Origin: an uncultured Ruthenibacterium sp.
Lineage (GTDB): Bacteria > Bacillota > Clostridia > Oscillospirales > Ruminococcaceae
Direction of reading: 5' to 3'
Length of the DNA stretch: 54,611 nucleotides
Assembly: GCA_910587145.1 (NCBI GenBank)
Contig: CAJUMH010000022.1
Location: forward strand, 1-54,611
In this document: positions 14,962-25,991 of the stretch, in pieces
Numbering within the stretch: the first letter of the stretch is position 1
Layout: every line of letters starts with the position of its first letter
Made by a program: the position numbers and the translations under genes
The notes under the pieces: model-generated
Told to the model about the DNA's origin: nothing
What the model saw: only the letters and a program-made list of their open reading frames with translations
The model's database searches: none

Positions 14962-15552
14962 TTATCCCTCCAAAGCAAATTGATCGATCCAGTCGCGCAG
15001 CTCCGGAATGCCATAGCCCGTTTCAGAACTGGTAAGTAAAACACCTTTACAGCCGTAGGGCGTGCAAAGCTCTGTAAAGTGCGCCGCAGTTTGCGCATAC
15101 TGGCTCTTTTTTATTTTATCTGCCTTTGTCAACAGCGCGATAAACGGGATCCGGTAATGCGCCAGGTATTCCAGCATCATCCGGTCGTCGGCGCTGGGTT
15201 CATGCCGGCAGTCCAAAAGCTGCGCAAGCAGGATCCGCTGCGTTTCACGGCGCTCGAAATAGTGATTGATCAATCGATCCCACCGCTGGCGCTCCCCCTT
15301 TGCCGCTTTTGCGTAGCCGTAGCCGGGAAGATCGACAAGATACAGCGGATCGACTGTATAAAAATTGACGGTAGCCGTTTTGCCCGGCGTGCTGCTCACA
15401 CGCGCAAGGCTTTTGCGGTTGCACAGCTTGTTGATCAGTGAAGATTTGCCCACGTTGGAGCGGCCGGAAAATACGATCTCCATGCGATCCTGCTCCGGAA
15501 GCTGCGAGGAAAGCCCATAGGACGCATAAAATTCCGCATTGGCAAGGTTCAT
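14962..15552 (-). CDS. engB: Ribosome biogenesis GTPase EngB (YsxC/YihA)
   Basis: A 196-residue GTPase needed for late assembly of the 50S subunit. Visible G motifs are FSGRSNVGKSSLIN (G1), the switch threonine in SSTPGKTATVN (G2), VDLPGYGYA (G3) and LLTKADKI (G4). ATG at 15552 has AAGGAGG upstream. It lies downstream of lon, a common Firmicutes arrangement (clpX-lon-engB), separated here by a hairpin region. Confidence 0.97.
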   Translation of the reverse strand: MNLANAEFYASYGLSSQLPEQDRMEIVFSGRSNVGKSSLINKLCNRKSLARVSSTPGKTATVNFYTVDPLYLVDLPGYGYAKAAKGERQRWDRLINHYFERRETQRILLAQLLDCRHEPSADDRMMLEYLAHYRIPFIALLTKADKIKKSQYAQTAAHFTELCTPYGCKGVLLTSSETGYGIPELRDWIDQFALEG

Positions 15553-15643
15553 AAATGGCCTCCTTCCTGTTCGGATCCACTCTGATTTAAGAGGTTTTAA
15601 GCGATCGCATTCTCTCTCGCCGGACGATGCAGGCTGATCCTAA

Positions 15644-15691
15644 ATCGCCGACTGCCCGCCCGGCCGCAGCCGAAGGCCGACAGTCGGCGAT
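15644..15691. repeat. GC-rich hairpin between lon and engB
   Basis: A perfect 11-bp stem ATCGCCGACTG (15644-15654) / CAGTCGGCGAT (15681-15691) encloses a GC-rich region with further GGCC pairing. There is no T-tract on either side, so it may pause or process the lon-engB transcript rather than end it. Confidence 0.7.
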
Positions 15692-15731
15692 GGCAGTTTG
15701 CGGTGGCATAGCGGCTGTGGCCGCGTAAAAA

Positions 15732-18188
<2,457 letters not shown>

Positions 18189-18239
18189 GAAGCTCCCTCC
18201 TTGATGGATCGATTAGATCGTCAAACCAAAGCTTTCCTT

Positions 18240-18268
18240 ATTATATACGAAATTTGTGAACATTTCAA
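18240..18268 (-). promoter_or_regulatory. Sigma-A promoter of lon
   Basis: On the minus strand TTGAAA (18268-18263) and a perfect TATAAT (18245-18240) are separated by 17 bp. No CIRCE box is near, and I do not see a full CtsR heptad repeat. Confidence 0.88.
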
Positions 18269-18269
18269 C

Positions 18270-18316
18270 AAAAAAAGATGACGCTGCACCGGTAAAATTG
18301 CCCATGCCTCGTCATC
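18270..18316 (-). terminator. Terminator after clpX
   Basis: GATGACG (18277-18283) pairs with CGTCATC (18310-18316), followed on the minus strand by TTTTTTT. It separates tig-clpP-clpX from lon. Confidence 0.75.
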
Positions 18317-18331
18317 TGTTGCGCCCCTGCG

Positions 18332-19642
18332 TCAGTTCGCGTATCCTGTGCCCACCGATTTGTAGCGTCTTCTGGCAGCGCCGTATTCGATCTTCGGCTT
18401 TTCTCCGTTGATCGTTTCCTCGTCCACCGTTACCTTAACGATCGTCGGGTCGCTGGGGATCTCGTACATGATGCCAATGAGTGTCTGTTCCATCACACTG
18501 CGCAAACCGCGCGCGCCGCTTTTCAGCGAGATGGTCTTTTTGGCAATGGCATGCAGCGCTTCGTCCGTAATCTCGAGCTCGACGTTATCCAGCTTGAGCA
18601 TAGCCTGATATTGTTTGACCAAACTGTTTTTCGGTTCCTTCAGCACACGAACCAGCGCATCCTCATCCAGGGGATCGAGCACTGTTACAACGGGAATGCG
18701 GCCGACAAGCTCCGGGATCAGGCCGTACCGCACAAGATCGTGCGGTTCCACCAGACGCAGCAGATTTTGCCGTTCTTTTTCCGGGTCGCTGCGCAAGGTG
18801 CCGCCAAAACCCAGCGCCGAGGTGTCGGTACGCTTTTGAATGTTTTTTTCCAGCCCGTCGAACGCGCCGCCGCAGATAAACAGAATGTTCTTTGTATTGA
18901 TCTGGATAAATTCCTGCTGCGGATGCTTGCGTCCGCCCTGCGGAGGAACATTGCTCACCGTTCCTTCAATAATTTTCAGCAACGCCTGCTGCACGCCCTC
19001 ACCGCCCACATCGCGTGTGATGGAGGGATTTTCGCTTTTGCGGGTGATCTTATCGATCTCATCAATGTAGATAATGCCGCGTTCCGCGCGTTCGATATCA
19101 AAATCGGCCGCCTGAATGAGCTTGAGCAGAATATTTTCCACATCCTCGCCCACATAGCCCGCCTCGGTGAGCGTTGTGGCGTCCGCAATGGCGAACGGCA
19201 CGTTCAGCATACGCGCAAGCGTCTGCGCCAACAGCGTTTTGCCCACACCCGAAGGGCCCAGCAGCAAAACATTGCTCTTTTGCAGATCGACATCCGTCTT
19301 TTGCGCGCTGAAAATGCGTTTGTAATGATTGTACACCGATACCGCCAGAACGATTTTTGCGTTGTCCTGGCCGATCACGTACTGATCCAGCCCGGCCTTG
19401 ATCTCTGCCGGGGTGAGGATGTTGACCTCCTGCTTTGGCGCATGCTGCGCGGCAGGCTGTCGGCTGCGGCGGGAGGCCGGCCGCGGCGGACTGCCGGCGT
19501 CCTCCAGCAGGGCATAGCACATTTCAATGCATTCGTTGCAAATATTCACGCCCGGCCCGATGAGGATCCGGTCTACCTCATTCTGAGACTTGCCGCAGAA
19601 GCTGCAAGCCAGATTTCTGTCCTTGTTCTCTCTGTTTGCCAT
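18332..19642 (-). CDS. clpX: ATP-dependent Clp protease ATP-binding subunit ClpX
   Basis: A 436-residue AAA+ unfoldase that delivers substrates to ClpP. The N-terminal zinc-binding domain has Cys13, Cys16, Cys35 and Cys38. A short Pro/Arg/Ala linker follows, then Walker A GPSGVGKTLLAQ, Walker B IIYIDEIDK, and the sensor/IGF-loop region. The length is typical. It starts 9 nt after the clpP stop with AAGGG upstream and ends at a terminator. Confidence 0.97.
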   Translation of the reverse strand: MANRENKDRNLACSFCGKSQNEVDRILIGPGVNICNECIEMCYALLEDAGSPPRPASRRSRQPAAQHAPKQEVNILTPAEIKAGLDQYVIGQDNAKIVLAVSVYNHYKRIFSAQKTDVDLQKSNVLLLGPSGVGKTLLAQTLARMLNVPFAIADATTLTEAGYVGEDVENILLKLIQAADFDIERAERGIIYIDEIDKITRKSENPSITRDVGGEGVQQALLKIIEGTVSNVPPQGGRKHPQQEFIQINTKNILFICGGAFDGLEKNIQKRTDTSALGFGGTLRSDPEKERQNLLRLVEPHDLVRYGLIPELVGRIPVVTVLDPLDEDALVRVLKEPKNSLVKQYQAMLKLDNVELEITDEALHAIAKKTISLKSGARGLRSVMEQTLIGIMYEIPSDPTIVKVTVDEETINGEKPKIEYGAARRRYKSVGTGYAN

Positions 19643-19651
19643 ACAGCACCC

Positions 19652-20245
19652 TTATCGTTTGTAGATCACGTCGTCGATCAGGCCGTATTCCTTTGCCTCA
19701 TCCGCCGACAGATAGTTATCCCGCTCGGTATCCACCTCAATGCGTTCCAGCGGCTGGCCCGTACAGGCGGAAAGGATCTCGTTCATCCTCTTGCGCGTGC
19801 GCACCAGATGATCCGCATGGATCTTGATGTCCGTTGTCTGGCCCTGAAGCCCAACCCGCCCGCCGATCAGCGGCTGATGGATGAGGATCTCGCTGTTGGG
19901 CAGCGCAAGACGTTTTCCCTTTGCGCCGGCCGCCAGCAGAACGGAAGCCATCGAGGCCGCCATTCCGATGCAGATCGTGGAAACATCACACTTGATATAG
20001 CGCATGGTATCGTAGATGGCCATGCCGTCTGTGATCGAACCGCCGGGGCTGTTGATATAGAAGTTGATGTCCTTTTCGGGATCCTGTCCTTCCAGATACA
20101 GCAGCTGCGCCACCACAAGGCTGGCCGTTGTGCTGTTCACTTCCTCGCTCAGCATAATGATGCGGTCGTTCAGCAGGCGGGAAAAAATATCATAGGAACG
20201 CTCTCCGCGCGCAGTCTGCTCAACAACATAGGGAACTAAACTCAT
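19652..20245 (-). CDS. clpP: ATP-dependent Clp protease proteolytic subunit ClpP
   Basis: A 197-residue serine protease forming the tetradecameric barrel partnered by ClpX. The catalytic triad is Ser98 (GMAASMAS), His123 (LIHQPLIGG) and Asp172 (VDTERDNYLSA). The hydrophobic N-terminal axial loop start MSLVPYVVEQT is conserved. It lies 90 bp after tig in the usual tig-clpP-clpX order. Confidence 0.97.
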   Translation of the reverse strand: MSLVPYVVEQTARGERSYDIFSRLLNDRIIMLSEEVNSTTASLVVAQLLYLEGQDPEKDINFYINSPGGSITDGMAIYDTMRYIKCDVSTICIGMAASMASVLLAAGAKGKRLALPNSEILIHQPLIGGRVGLQGQTTDIKIHADHLVRTRKRMNEILSACTGQPLERIEVDTERDNYLSADEAKEYGLIDDVIYKR

Positions 20246-20335
20246 AGAAAACCTCCATCATTTCAAAGCGGCAAATGACCGATACACGCAATGCTTACGG
20301 GTATCGGCCAGATGTCGCGCGCTATGAACGGAAAA

Positions 20336-21661
20336 TTATTCTTTTCCGTCCTTTTCCGCTTCTTTTTCATCCGTTACGTTCCGGGTGGTGATCTCGGCGT
20401 TTTCCTTCACAAAATCAATGGCCTTGTTTACGGCAAGATCCTTCTTCACATCGGCCTCGGGCACAATGCCGCGCACCTTTTCCACTTCCATCTTATAGGC
20501 ATCGGCAATGCGCTGCAGCTCTTTTTCAAAATCTTCGTCGCTGGCAACAATGCCCTCGGCGCTTGCCACGGCCTCCAGCGCAAGGCGGATCTTCACCTGC
20601 TTTTCGGCCTGCTCGCGGAAGCCTTCCCGGAACTGTTCCATACTGCTGCCGGTATACTTCAGGTAATCCTCCAGGCCAATGCCCTGCTGCTGCATGCGAT
20701 ACTCAAAATCACGCACCATCTCGGTAATCCGCGTGTCAAACATGACGGGCGGGATCTCGCCCTCCAGCGTGGCGACAATTTGATCCACCAGCTCGTTTTC
20801 CACATCGAGCTCGGCGTTTTTCTCGTTCTGTTCCTCCATACCCTTGCGGATGCTGGCCTTCAGCTCATCCAGCGTATCGTACTCGGATACATCCTTGGCA
20901 AACTCGTCGTCCGCCTCGGGCAGCTCGCGGGTTTTTACCTCATGCAGCAGGATCTTAAATACCGCGGCCTTACCGGCAAGCTCCTTGGCCTGATATTTCT
21001 CGGGGAATGTAACGTTTACCTCAAATTCCTCGCCCGCGGCGTGGCCCACTACCTGATCTTCAAAACCGGGAATGAACTGGCCGGAGCCAAGCGTGAGAGA
21101 GAAATGCTCGGCCTTGCCGCCCTCAAAGGGAACGCCGTCTACGCTGCCGTCAAAATCAATATCCGTGATATCGCCGTTTTGTGCGGCGCCCTCCCGGGTA
21201 ATAATGCGCGCGTTGCGCTCGCGCATGCGGTCGATCTCCGCCTGAACGGCAGCATCCTCCACAGTATGGACTTTTTTCTCCGCCTTTAAACCCTTATACT
21301 GGCCCACCTTCATCTTCGGCTTGACGGTGACGACTGTCTTCAGCACAACACCGTCCTCGGTGCTGGCGGAGATGATCTCTACCTCGGGGCGGTCTACAGG
21401 CTCAATGCCGCTCTCGCTGACGGCCGCTTCATAAGCGTCTGGGAACAGCGCATTGATGGCATCATAGTGGAATACATCCGCGCCGAACATTTTTTCGATC
21501 ATATGGCGCGGTGCCTTTCCCCGGCGGAAACCGGGAATATTGTACTTTCCGGCCTCGCGCTTGAACGCCTTGACGATCTCGGCGTTAAACGCCTCGGCAT
21601 CAATGGCGATGTGCAGCTCATGCTGATTGTTTTCCAGCGGTTCATTTTTTACGAGATTCAT
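20336..21661 (-). CDS. tig: Trigger factor
   Basis: A 441-residue ribosome-bound chaperone and prolyl isomerase. The N-terminal ribosome-binding domain carries the signature GFRRGKAPRHMIEKMFG (about 44-60); an FKBP-type PPIase domain (about 150-245) and the helical C-terminal arms follow. The acidic, lysine-rich C-terminus is typical. ATG at 21661 has TTGGAGG 7-8 nt upstream. It heads the tig-clpP-clpX operon from its own promoter. Confidence 0.97.
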   Translation of the reverse strand: MNLVKNEPLENNQHELHIAIDAEAFNAEIVKAFKREAGKYNIPGFRRGKAPRHMIEKMFGADVFHYDAINALFPDAYEAAVSESGIEPVDRPEVEIISASTEDGVVLKTVVTVKPKMKVGQYKGLKAEKKVHTVEDAAVQAEIDRMRERNARIITREGAAQNGDITDIDFDGSVDGVPFEGGKAEHFSLTLGSGQFIPGFEDQVVGHAAGEEFEVNVTFPEKYQAKELAGKAAVFKILLHEVKTRELPEADDEFAKDVSEYDTLDELKASIRKGMEEQNEKNAELDVENELVDQIVATLEGEIPPVMFDTRITEMVRDFEYRMQQQGIGLEDYLKYTGSSMEQFREGFREQAEKQVKIRLALEAVASAEGIVASDEDFEKELQRIADAYKMEVEKVRGIVPEADVKKDLAVNKAIDFVKENAEITTRNVTDEKEAEKDGKE

Positions 21662-21695
21662 ACTGCTTCCTCCAATATTGAACTTACAGATTAAC

Positions 21696-21724
21696 ATTAT
21701 AGCACAGGTTTATGATTTTTTCCA
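21696..21724 (-). promoter_or_regulatory. Extended -10 promoter of tig
   Basis: On the minus strand TGC-TATAAT (-10 box 21701-21696) is an extended -10 element. The weak -35 TGGAAA (21724-21719) lies 17 bp away and is within an A/T-rich inverted repeat at the phosphoesterase 3' end. Confidence 0.7.
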
Positions 21725-21731
21725 TACAAAA

Positions 21732-22409
21732 TCAAATTTTATATGGAAAAAAACGCAGCGCATCGGCACTGATGAGCCGATATTCAACACCGTCTGCCGT
21801 TCCCTGCACCGCGCGCGGAATCGACGCGCCATGCAAGTGCCCGTAAAAGCATCGTTTTACGCCAAATTCGTGCAGAATGGCGATAATCTCGGCCGCATTG
21901 GCCTGTGTGGAAACCGGCGGATAGTGCAGAAAAACGATTTTTTCGGCATCCTTTGCGGCGCAAAGCGAAGCGCGCAGCCGGCCGCATTCTCGCAGCATCA
22001 CCTTTTCATCGTGCGCCTCGCCGGCATCGAACAGCCAGCCCCGTGTTCCGCACAGGGCCACGCCCTGTGCAAAAACACAGTTGTTATGCAAAAAGGAAAG
22101 GTCGGTAAAGCCGCACTCCGAAAGATATGCGTTCATTCGGGCCATCGTTGTCCACCAATAATCGTGGTTGCCCTTTAACAACAGCTTTTTTCCGGGCAGG
22201 GAATGCAAAAAAGCGAAGTCCGCAGCGCAGTCTTCCAGCTTCATGGCCCAGGAAGTATCCCCCGCCAGCACCACGGTGTCTTGCGGCGAAACAGCTGCCA
22301 GCCAGTTTTCCCGCAGACGCTCCACATAATTTTCCCATCCGCGAAAAATATCCATCGGCTTTGTGGTGCCCAGAGAAAGGTGCAGATCGCCAATCGCAAA
22401 AATTGCCAT
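21732..22409 (-). CDS. Calcineurin-type metallophosphoesterase
   Basis: A 225-residue phosphoesterase with the complete dimetal motif set: GDLHLS near the N-terminus (Asp and His), GDTSW, GNHDYWW and the C-terminal GHLHG. Related clostridial proteins are annotated only as metallophosphoesterases, and I cannot infer the substrate. It lies upstream of tig on the same strand and diverges from the DUF1540 gene. Confidence 0.9.
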   Translation of the reverse strand: MAIFAIGDLHLSLGTTKPMDIFRGWENYVERLRENWLAAVSPQDTVVLAGDTSWAMKLEDCAADFAFLHSLPGKKLLLKGNHDYWWTTMARMNAYLSECGFTDLSFLHNNCVFAQGVALCGTRGWLFDAGEAHDEKVMLRECGRLRASLCAAKDAEKIVFLHYPPVSTQANAAEIIAILHEFGVKRCFYGHLHGASIPRAVQGTADGVEYRLISADALRFFPYKI

Positions 22410-22433
22410 AGCATTCCCCCAAAAACATTTTAT

Positions 22434-22463
22434 GCATAATCGCGAAGCCGCAAAGCCATACTA
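22434..22463 (+). promoter_or_regulatory. Candidate sigma-G promoter of the DUF1540 gene
   Basis: GCATA (22434-22438) is followed after 18 bp by CATACTA (22457-22463), an exact match to the forespore sigma-G pattern GHATR-N17/18-CATWHTA. The predicted start near 22470 lies about 60 nt before the DUF1540 ATG. Confidence 0.55.
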
Positions 22464-22466
22464 ACA

Positions 22467-22501
22467 GCGAAAAACGTAAAAAGGCGTTTTTCGCATTTTT
22501 T
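22467..22501 (+). terminator. Hairpin with T-tract upstream of the DUF1540 gene
   Basis: GCGAAAAACG (22467-22476) pairs perfectly with CGTTTTTCGC (22485-22494), followed by ATTTTTT. No plus-strand gene lies upstream. It overlaps the expected start site of the candidate sigma-G promoter, so a transcript from there would lack the first bases of the stem. Confidence 0.7.
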
Positions 22502-22528
22502 GAATGGATGATCAGGAGGCGACCGAAC

Positions 22529-22687
22529 ATGCAGGACGAAAAGATCTTGGACGGCATTTGCTGTGAGGTGGAAAACTGTGTGCACAACAACGGCAACTAC
22601 TGCTGCACCGCACAGGAGATCAAGGTGAAAAACCGCATGGCCGTGCTCGGCGAAGAAACCATGTGCGAAACCTTTGAGGAAGCCTGA
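22529..22687 (+). CDS. DUF1540 domain small cysteine-rich protein
   Basis: A 52-residue protein with six cysteines in the pattern ICCEVENC...NYCCTA...MCETF, matching the DUF1540 family of short Firmicutes proteins with a putative metal-binding cysteine cluster. The function is unknown; several members occur in spore-formers. AGGAGG is 9 nt before ATG at 22529. It is one of the few plus-strand genes here, sits alone between the phosphoesterase and thrC, and has a sigma-G-like promoter and a strong terminator, pointing to independent, possibly forespore, expression (inference). Confidence 0.88.
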   Translation: MQDEKILDGICCEVENCVHNNGNYCCTAQEIKVKNRMAVLGEETMCETFEEA

Positions 22688-22726
22688 GCTTGCTTTTGCA
22701 AAACACATGCATTGCAGCATCACGGT

Positions 22727-22765
22727 AAAAACCGGCCTGCACCGTTTGGCGCAGGCCGGTTTTTC
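22727..22765. terminator. Bidirectional terminator after the DUF1540 gene
   Basis: CCGGCCTGC (22732-22740) pairs perfectly with GCAGGCCGG (22751-22759), flanked by AAAAA and TTTTT. It can stop transcripts from both sides (DUF1540 gene and thrC). Confidence 0.9.
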
Positions 22766-22873
22766 TGCTTTTGGCACAAAAGAAGCAGCAAGCCGGCAGC
22801 GCAGCGCATCAAAAATCAGCCGTAAAGCGAACAGCGCGGTAAGATAAAAGAAAACAAAGTGCCCCAAAGGCCC

Positions 22874-22890
22874 GCGCGGCGGAGCCGCGC
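22874..22890 (-). other. GC hairpin after thrC
   Basis: GCGCGGC (22874-22880) pairs with GCCGCGC (22884-22890) around GGA, about 50 nt beyond the thrC stop codon. The T content after it on the minus strand is weak. Confidence 0.45.
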
Positions 22891-22937
22891 CGCAGCTTTA
22901 TGTTCTTACCGAACCGACCGCAGCCGTCTGACACCTG

Positions 22938-24398
22938 TTACAAAGAAAACGCGATCTGCGGAATTTCATTTTTGCCGATCACATCTGTAAAGCGAACATC
23001 CTTTTCACGCAAAGAGGCCAGACTTTCCGGAACGGGAACGTTTGTTTTTTTCATCAGACGCTGCATGGCATCAAATTCATCCACAGCGCCCTCTTCCCCC
23101 AGCGCGCCCAATACGGCGCACGGAAATTTGTAGGGGCTGGCCGTGGAAAAAACTACACAGGGAGACGCTGTCGTCGGCATCGCCGTGCGCGCCGCACAGA
23201 ACGCGACGGCCGTATGTGTATCGCACAAATAGCTGTTTTGTGCAAAGCGCACGCGTATTTCCTCTCTGCCCTGTGCATCGTCGGCGCAGGCACCGAGGAA
23301 GATTTCCCGAATTTGAGAAAGCACGTCCTCCGGCAGCGTGTAAAAACCATCTTGGGTAAGCTGTGCCATCCATGCAGCTACCGCAGCGGCATCCTGCGTG
23401 GTGTGATACAGCAAACGCTCCAAATTGGAGGATACCAGAATGTCCATAGAGGGCGATTCCGTTTTATAAAACGGGCGGCGCACATCATAGCGGCCGGTGG
23501 CAAGAAACTCTGTCAGCACATTGTTGCGATTGGACGCACAGATCAGCCGGCCCACCGGCAGGCCCATGCGCTTTGCGTAGTAGCCGGCAAGGATATCGCC
23601 AAAATTGCCGGTGGGAATACAGTAATCCACCGCATCGCCTGCGGCAACGCCGTTTTGTGCCACCAGCTGCGCGTAGCTGTAAAAATAGTAAATGATTTGC
23701 GGCACAAGGCGCCCCCAGTTGATGGAGTTTGCGCTGGAAAGCCGCTCGTTTTTTTGCGCCAGACGTTCGGCCAGAGCCAAATCGGCAAACACACGTTTTA
23801 CGCCGGTCTGGGTATCGTCAAAGTTGCCCCGAACGGCATAGACGGCGACATTTTCTCCCTCCTGGGTTGCCATTTGCAGGCGCTGCACCTCGCTGGTGCC
23901 CGCATCGGGATAAAATACGGCAATGCGGATACCCGGCAGGCCTGCATATCCGGCCAGCGCTGCTTTGCCGGTATCGCCGGAGGTGGCCACGAGGATCTTT
24001 GTCGTTCCCGTATCCCCCAGATTTTTCTTCGCCTCCACAAAAAGCTTCGGCATCAGCTGCAGCGCGTAATCCTTAAACGCGCAGGTCGGCCCGTGCCATA
24101 GCTCCAAGGACCAGAGCCGTTCCTCTACATGCGCCAAAAAACCGGCTTTGCCGGAAAAACGGTCTGCGCCATAGGCCTGCTCTACCGCGGTTTTTAAAAA
24201 AGCCGGGTCGTAATCCGTCAAAAACAGACGCAGAATTTTTTCTGCCGTTTGCGGATAGGTAAGGCCATAAAACGCCTCGGGGCTTACCCGCGGAAATTCC
24301 GCCGGTACGAACAGCCCGCCGTCGGGCGCAAGCCCTTTTACAATGGCCTCGGACGCGCTGACACGCAGGGTATCATCGCGTGTGCTTGTATATTCCAT
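22938..24398 (-). CDS. thrC: Threonine synthase
   Basis: A 486-residue PLP enzyme that converts O-phosphohomoserine to threonine. The PLP lysine is Lys109 in GPTCAFKDYALQ, and the serine/glycine-rich phosphate-binding loop is VATSGDTGKAALAG. The N-terminal YTSTRDD start and overall length are typical of the long (type 2) class. ATG at 24398 is chosen over an adjacent TTG because GGGAGGG lies 8 nt upstream. It is 45 bp downstream of the dipeptidase gene. Homoserine pathway genes are not present. Confidence 0.95.
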   Translation of the reverse strand: MEYTSTRDDTLRVSASEAIVKGLAPDGGLFVPAEFPRVSPEAFYGLTYPQTAEKILRLFLTDYDPAFLKTAVEQAYGADRFSGKAGFLAHVEERLWSLELWHGPTCAFKDYALQLMPKLFVEAKKNLGDTGTTKILVATSGDTGKAALAGYAGLPGIRIAVFYPDAGTSEVQRLQMATQEGENVAVYAVRGNFDDTQTGVKRVFADLALAERLAQKNERLSSANSINWGRLVPQIIYYFYSYAQLVAQNGVAAGDAVDYCIPTGNFGDILAGYYAKRMGLPVGRLICASNRNNVLTEFLATGRYDVRRPFYKTESPSMDILVSSNLERLLYHTTQDAAAVAAWMAQLTQDGFYTLPEDVLSQIREIFLGACADDAQGREEIRVRFAQNSYLCDTHTAVAFCAARTAMPTTASPCVVFSTASPYKFPCAVLGALGEEGAVDEFDAMQRLMKKTNVPVPESLASLREKDVRFTDVIGKNEIPQIAFSL

Positions 24399-24443
24399 CA
24401 ATCGTTCCCTCCCCTGTTTTGCGCCGCAGTATGCGGGATATGT

Positions 24444-25370
24444 TTAAAAAACACGTTTCCAAAATTGCCGCGCATTTTCAAAGAAAATCTTTTGCAAAAG
24501 CGCCTCGGACAAACCGCGCCCCAGCAGATGCTCGTACAGCATCGGGATCCCGCGCAGATCCCCGATGTCGCAGGGGATCTGCGCGCCGTCAAAATCCGTT
24601 CCAAAGCAGACGGTGTTTTCGGCGCCGCAGGAAAGGATTGCATCCAAATGACGGTATATGTCCTCACAGGAGGCGCGCGATTTTTCGTCCGATAAAAACG
24701 AACTGCACAGATTGATGCCGATGAGCCCGCCGCGCCGCACGATCTCCCGGATCTGCTTTTCCGTAAGGTTGCGGTGATGGCCGGTGATCCTGCGCGCATT
24801 GGAATGCGTTGCAATAACGGGGCCGTCCGTCAGCCGAAACACCTCCGCCGCCCCCTCGTCGGAGAGATGCGAGATGTCCGGCACAATGCCATACTGCGGC
24901 AGAGCGCGCACAACCGAACGGCCAAAGTCTGTCAGCGGGCCGCCCGCTTCGCCGCCGAAGCCCAGCTCGTTTTCGCCCATCCAGGTGAGTGTCAGCAGGC
25001 GCACCCCGTCACGCTGCAGCTCGTCAAGGCGCTCGAGACGCCCTCCCAGCACCGCCCCGTTCTCTACCGAGAGCAGCGCCGCGTGCTTTCCGGCCGCCCA
25101 GGCCGCTTCCAGTTCCGCGGCACTGCGGCAAAAAACGATCCGGTCGGCATGAAGCCGCATCTGCCGTATAAAACCGGCGTACAGGCGGCGATAGGCATCG
25201 TAGGCCGTATCCCGCCCGGGCTTGTTGTCCAATACAAACAGTGCGAATATCTGCGCCCATTTTTCAAACGACTGCGCCTTGGAAAGATTGAGATGCGCGT
25301 CGGCGTCGGCAAGGCTGCTCCCGTCCAAAAGCCGCAGCATGGTATCGCAGTGCAGATCGAAAAAATTCAA
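24444..25370 (-). CDS. Membrane dipeptidase family (renal dipeptidase type) metallopeptidase
   Basis: A 308-residue zinc dipeptidase of peptidase family M19 (PF01244). The N-terminal DLHCDTM (His7, Asp9), SVENGAVLGG (bridging Glu), DISHLSDEG and THSNAR (His ligands) and the C-terminal GTDFDGAQIP are all present. Bacterial members hydrolyse dipeptides, some with D-residues. No signal peptide is seen, so it is probably cytoplasmic. The start is TTG at 25370 with GGGGGA 5 nt upstream; no ATG fits as well. It precedes thrC. Confidence 0.92.
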   Translation of the reverse strand: MNFFDLHCDTMLRLLDGSSLADADAHLNLSKAQSFEKWAQIFALFVLDNKPGRDTAYDAYRRLYAGFIRQMRLHADRIVFCRSAAELEAAWAAGKHAALLSVENGAVLGGRLERLDELQRDGVRLLTLTWMGENELGFGGEAGGPLTDFGRSVVRALPQYGIVPDISHLSDEGAAEVFRLTDGPVIATHSNARRITGHHRNLTEKQIREIVRRGGLIGINLCSSFLSDEKSRASCEDIYRHLDAILSCGAENTVCFGTDFDGAQIPCDIGDLRGIPMLYEHLLGRGLSEALLQKIFFENARQFWKRVF

Positions 25371-25379
25371 TATGATCCC

Positions 25380-25545
25380 CCATTTTTTGCATTCTTTTTA
25401 AAAAACGGAGCCTCCGGCTTCCCTTCCCGGCGCGCCCGGCGGCAAAACAGAGCGCTGCCAAAAAAACATCCTCCGGCTTCCCATCCCGGCACGCCCGGCG
25501 GCAAAACAGAGCGCCGCAGAAAAATAAAGCTCCGGCCGCTCCCGC
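25380..25545 (-). repeat. 59-bp tandem repeat (about 2.4 copies) after yraN
   Basis: On the minus strand, downstream of yraN, a unit of about 59 bp starts with GCCGGAG, contains a T-tract, then GCGCTCTGTTTTGCCGCCGG and ends in GGGAAGGGAA-like sequence. Two full copies and one shortened copy that ends GCTCCGTTTTTT are visible. The two full copies differ at few positions. The dipeptidase ribosome binding site follows directly. Confidence 0.85.
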
Positions 25546-25619
25546 AGGCGGCAAGCGGAAAAGGCTTGCCGCAAAGGTCCTGATTCGGCCACTTTGGGGA
25601 AAAGCATCATGGGAACGCA

Positions 25620-25991
25620 TCAGAGGGTAAACGCGTTTTCGATGCATCGAAGCAGCGGGCGGCCCTGCTCGGGCAAAATGATCTCCACCACGTCGAACCG
25701 CAAAAAGCTTTCTGCCCATTGCGGATGCAGCAGCAGGTAGCGGCGCGCGGCAAGGATCAAACGGCGCTGCTTTTGCGCCGTTACAAATTCGCGCGGCTGC
25801 GCAATGGCGGATCCTCCTCGTGTTTTTATCTCTGCAAAAACAAGGGTATCCCCCTTGTGCACGATCACATCGATCTCACCCTGGCGCGTGCGGAAGTTCC
25901 TCTCCAGAACACGGTATCCGCGGCGTTCGTAATACAGCGCCGCAAGTGCTTCTCCCCGGGCCCCGCGGGCCGCCTGCTCCCGCTCAGACAT
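25620..25991 (-). CDS. yraN: YraN family protein (UPF0102, putative endonuclease)
   Basis: A 123-residue protein with a restriction-endonuclease-like fold: GEALAALYYERRGY near the N-terminus, QGEIDVIVHKGDTLVFAEIK carrying the predicted PD-(D/E)xK acidic residues and Lys, and the Arg-rich ILAARRYLLLH helix. The biochemical role is not established. Its start overlaps the rnhB stop by 8 nt, the usual rnhB-yraN pairing. A 59-bp tandem repeat lies downstream. Confidence 0.93.
   Translation of the reverse strand: MSEREQAARGARGEALAALYYERRGYRVLERNFRTRQGEIDVIVHKGDTLVFAEIKTRGGSAIAQPREFVTAQKQRRLILAARRYLLLHPQWAESFLRFDVVEIILPEQGRPLLRCIENAFTL

Noticed and set aside
18189..18239. Possible CtsR operator upstream of lon (GGTTTGACGATCT)
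   Set aside because: Only one partial heptad is present; the direct repeat needed for CtsR binding is missing.
18551..20239. 562-codon open frame antisense to clpX and clpP
   Set aside because: It crosses two confirmed genes and has low-complexity, His/Arg-rich content typical of antisense frames in GC-rich DNA.
25264..25719. 151-codon minus-strand frame through the 59-bp repeat
   Set aside because: Its repetitive Cys/Arg/Gly-rich translation is a product of the tandem repeat, and it overlaps yraN and the dipeptidase in other frames.
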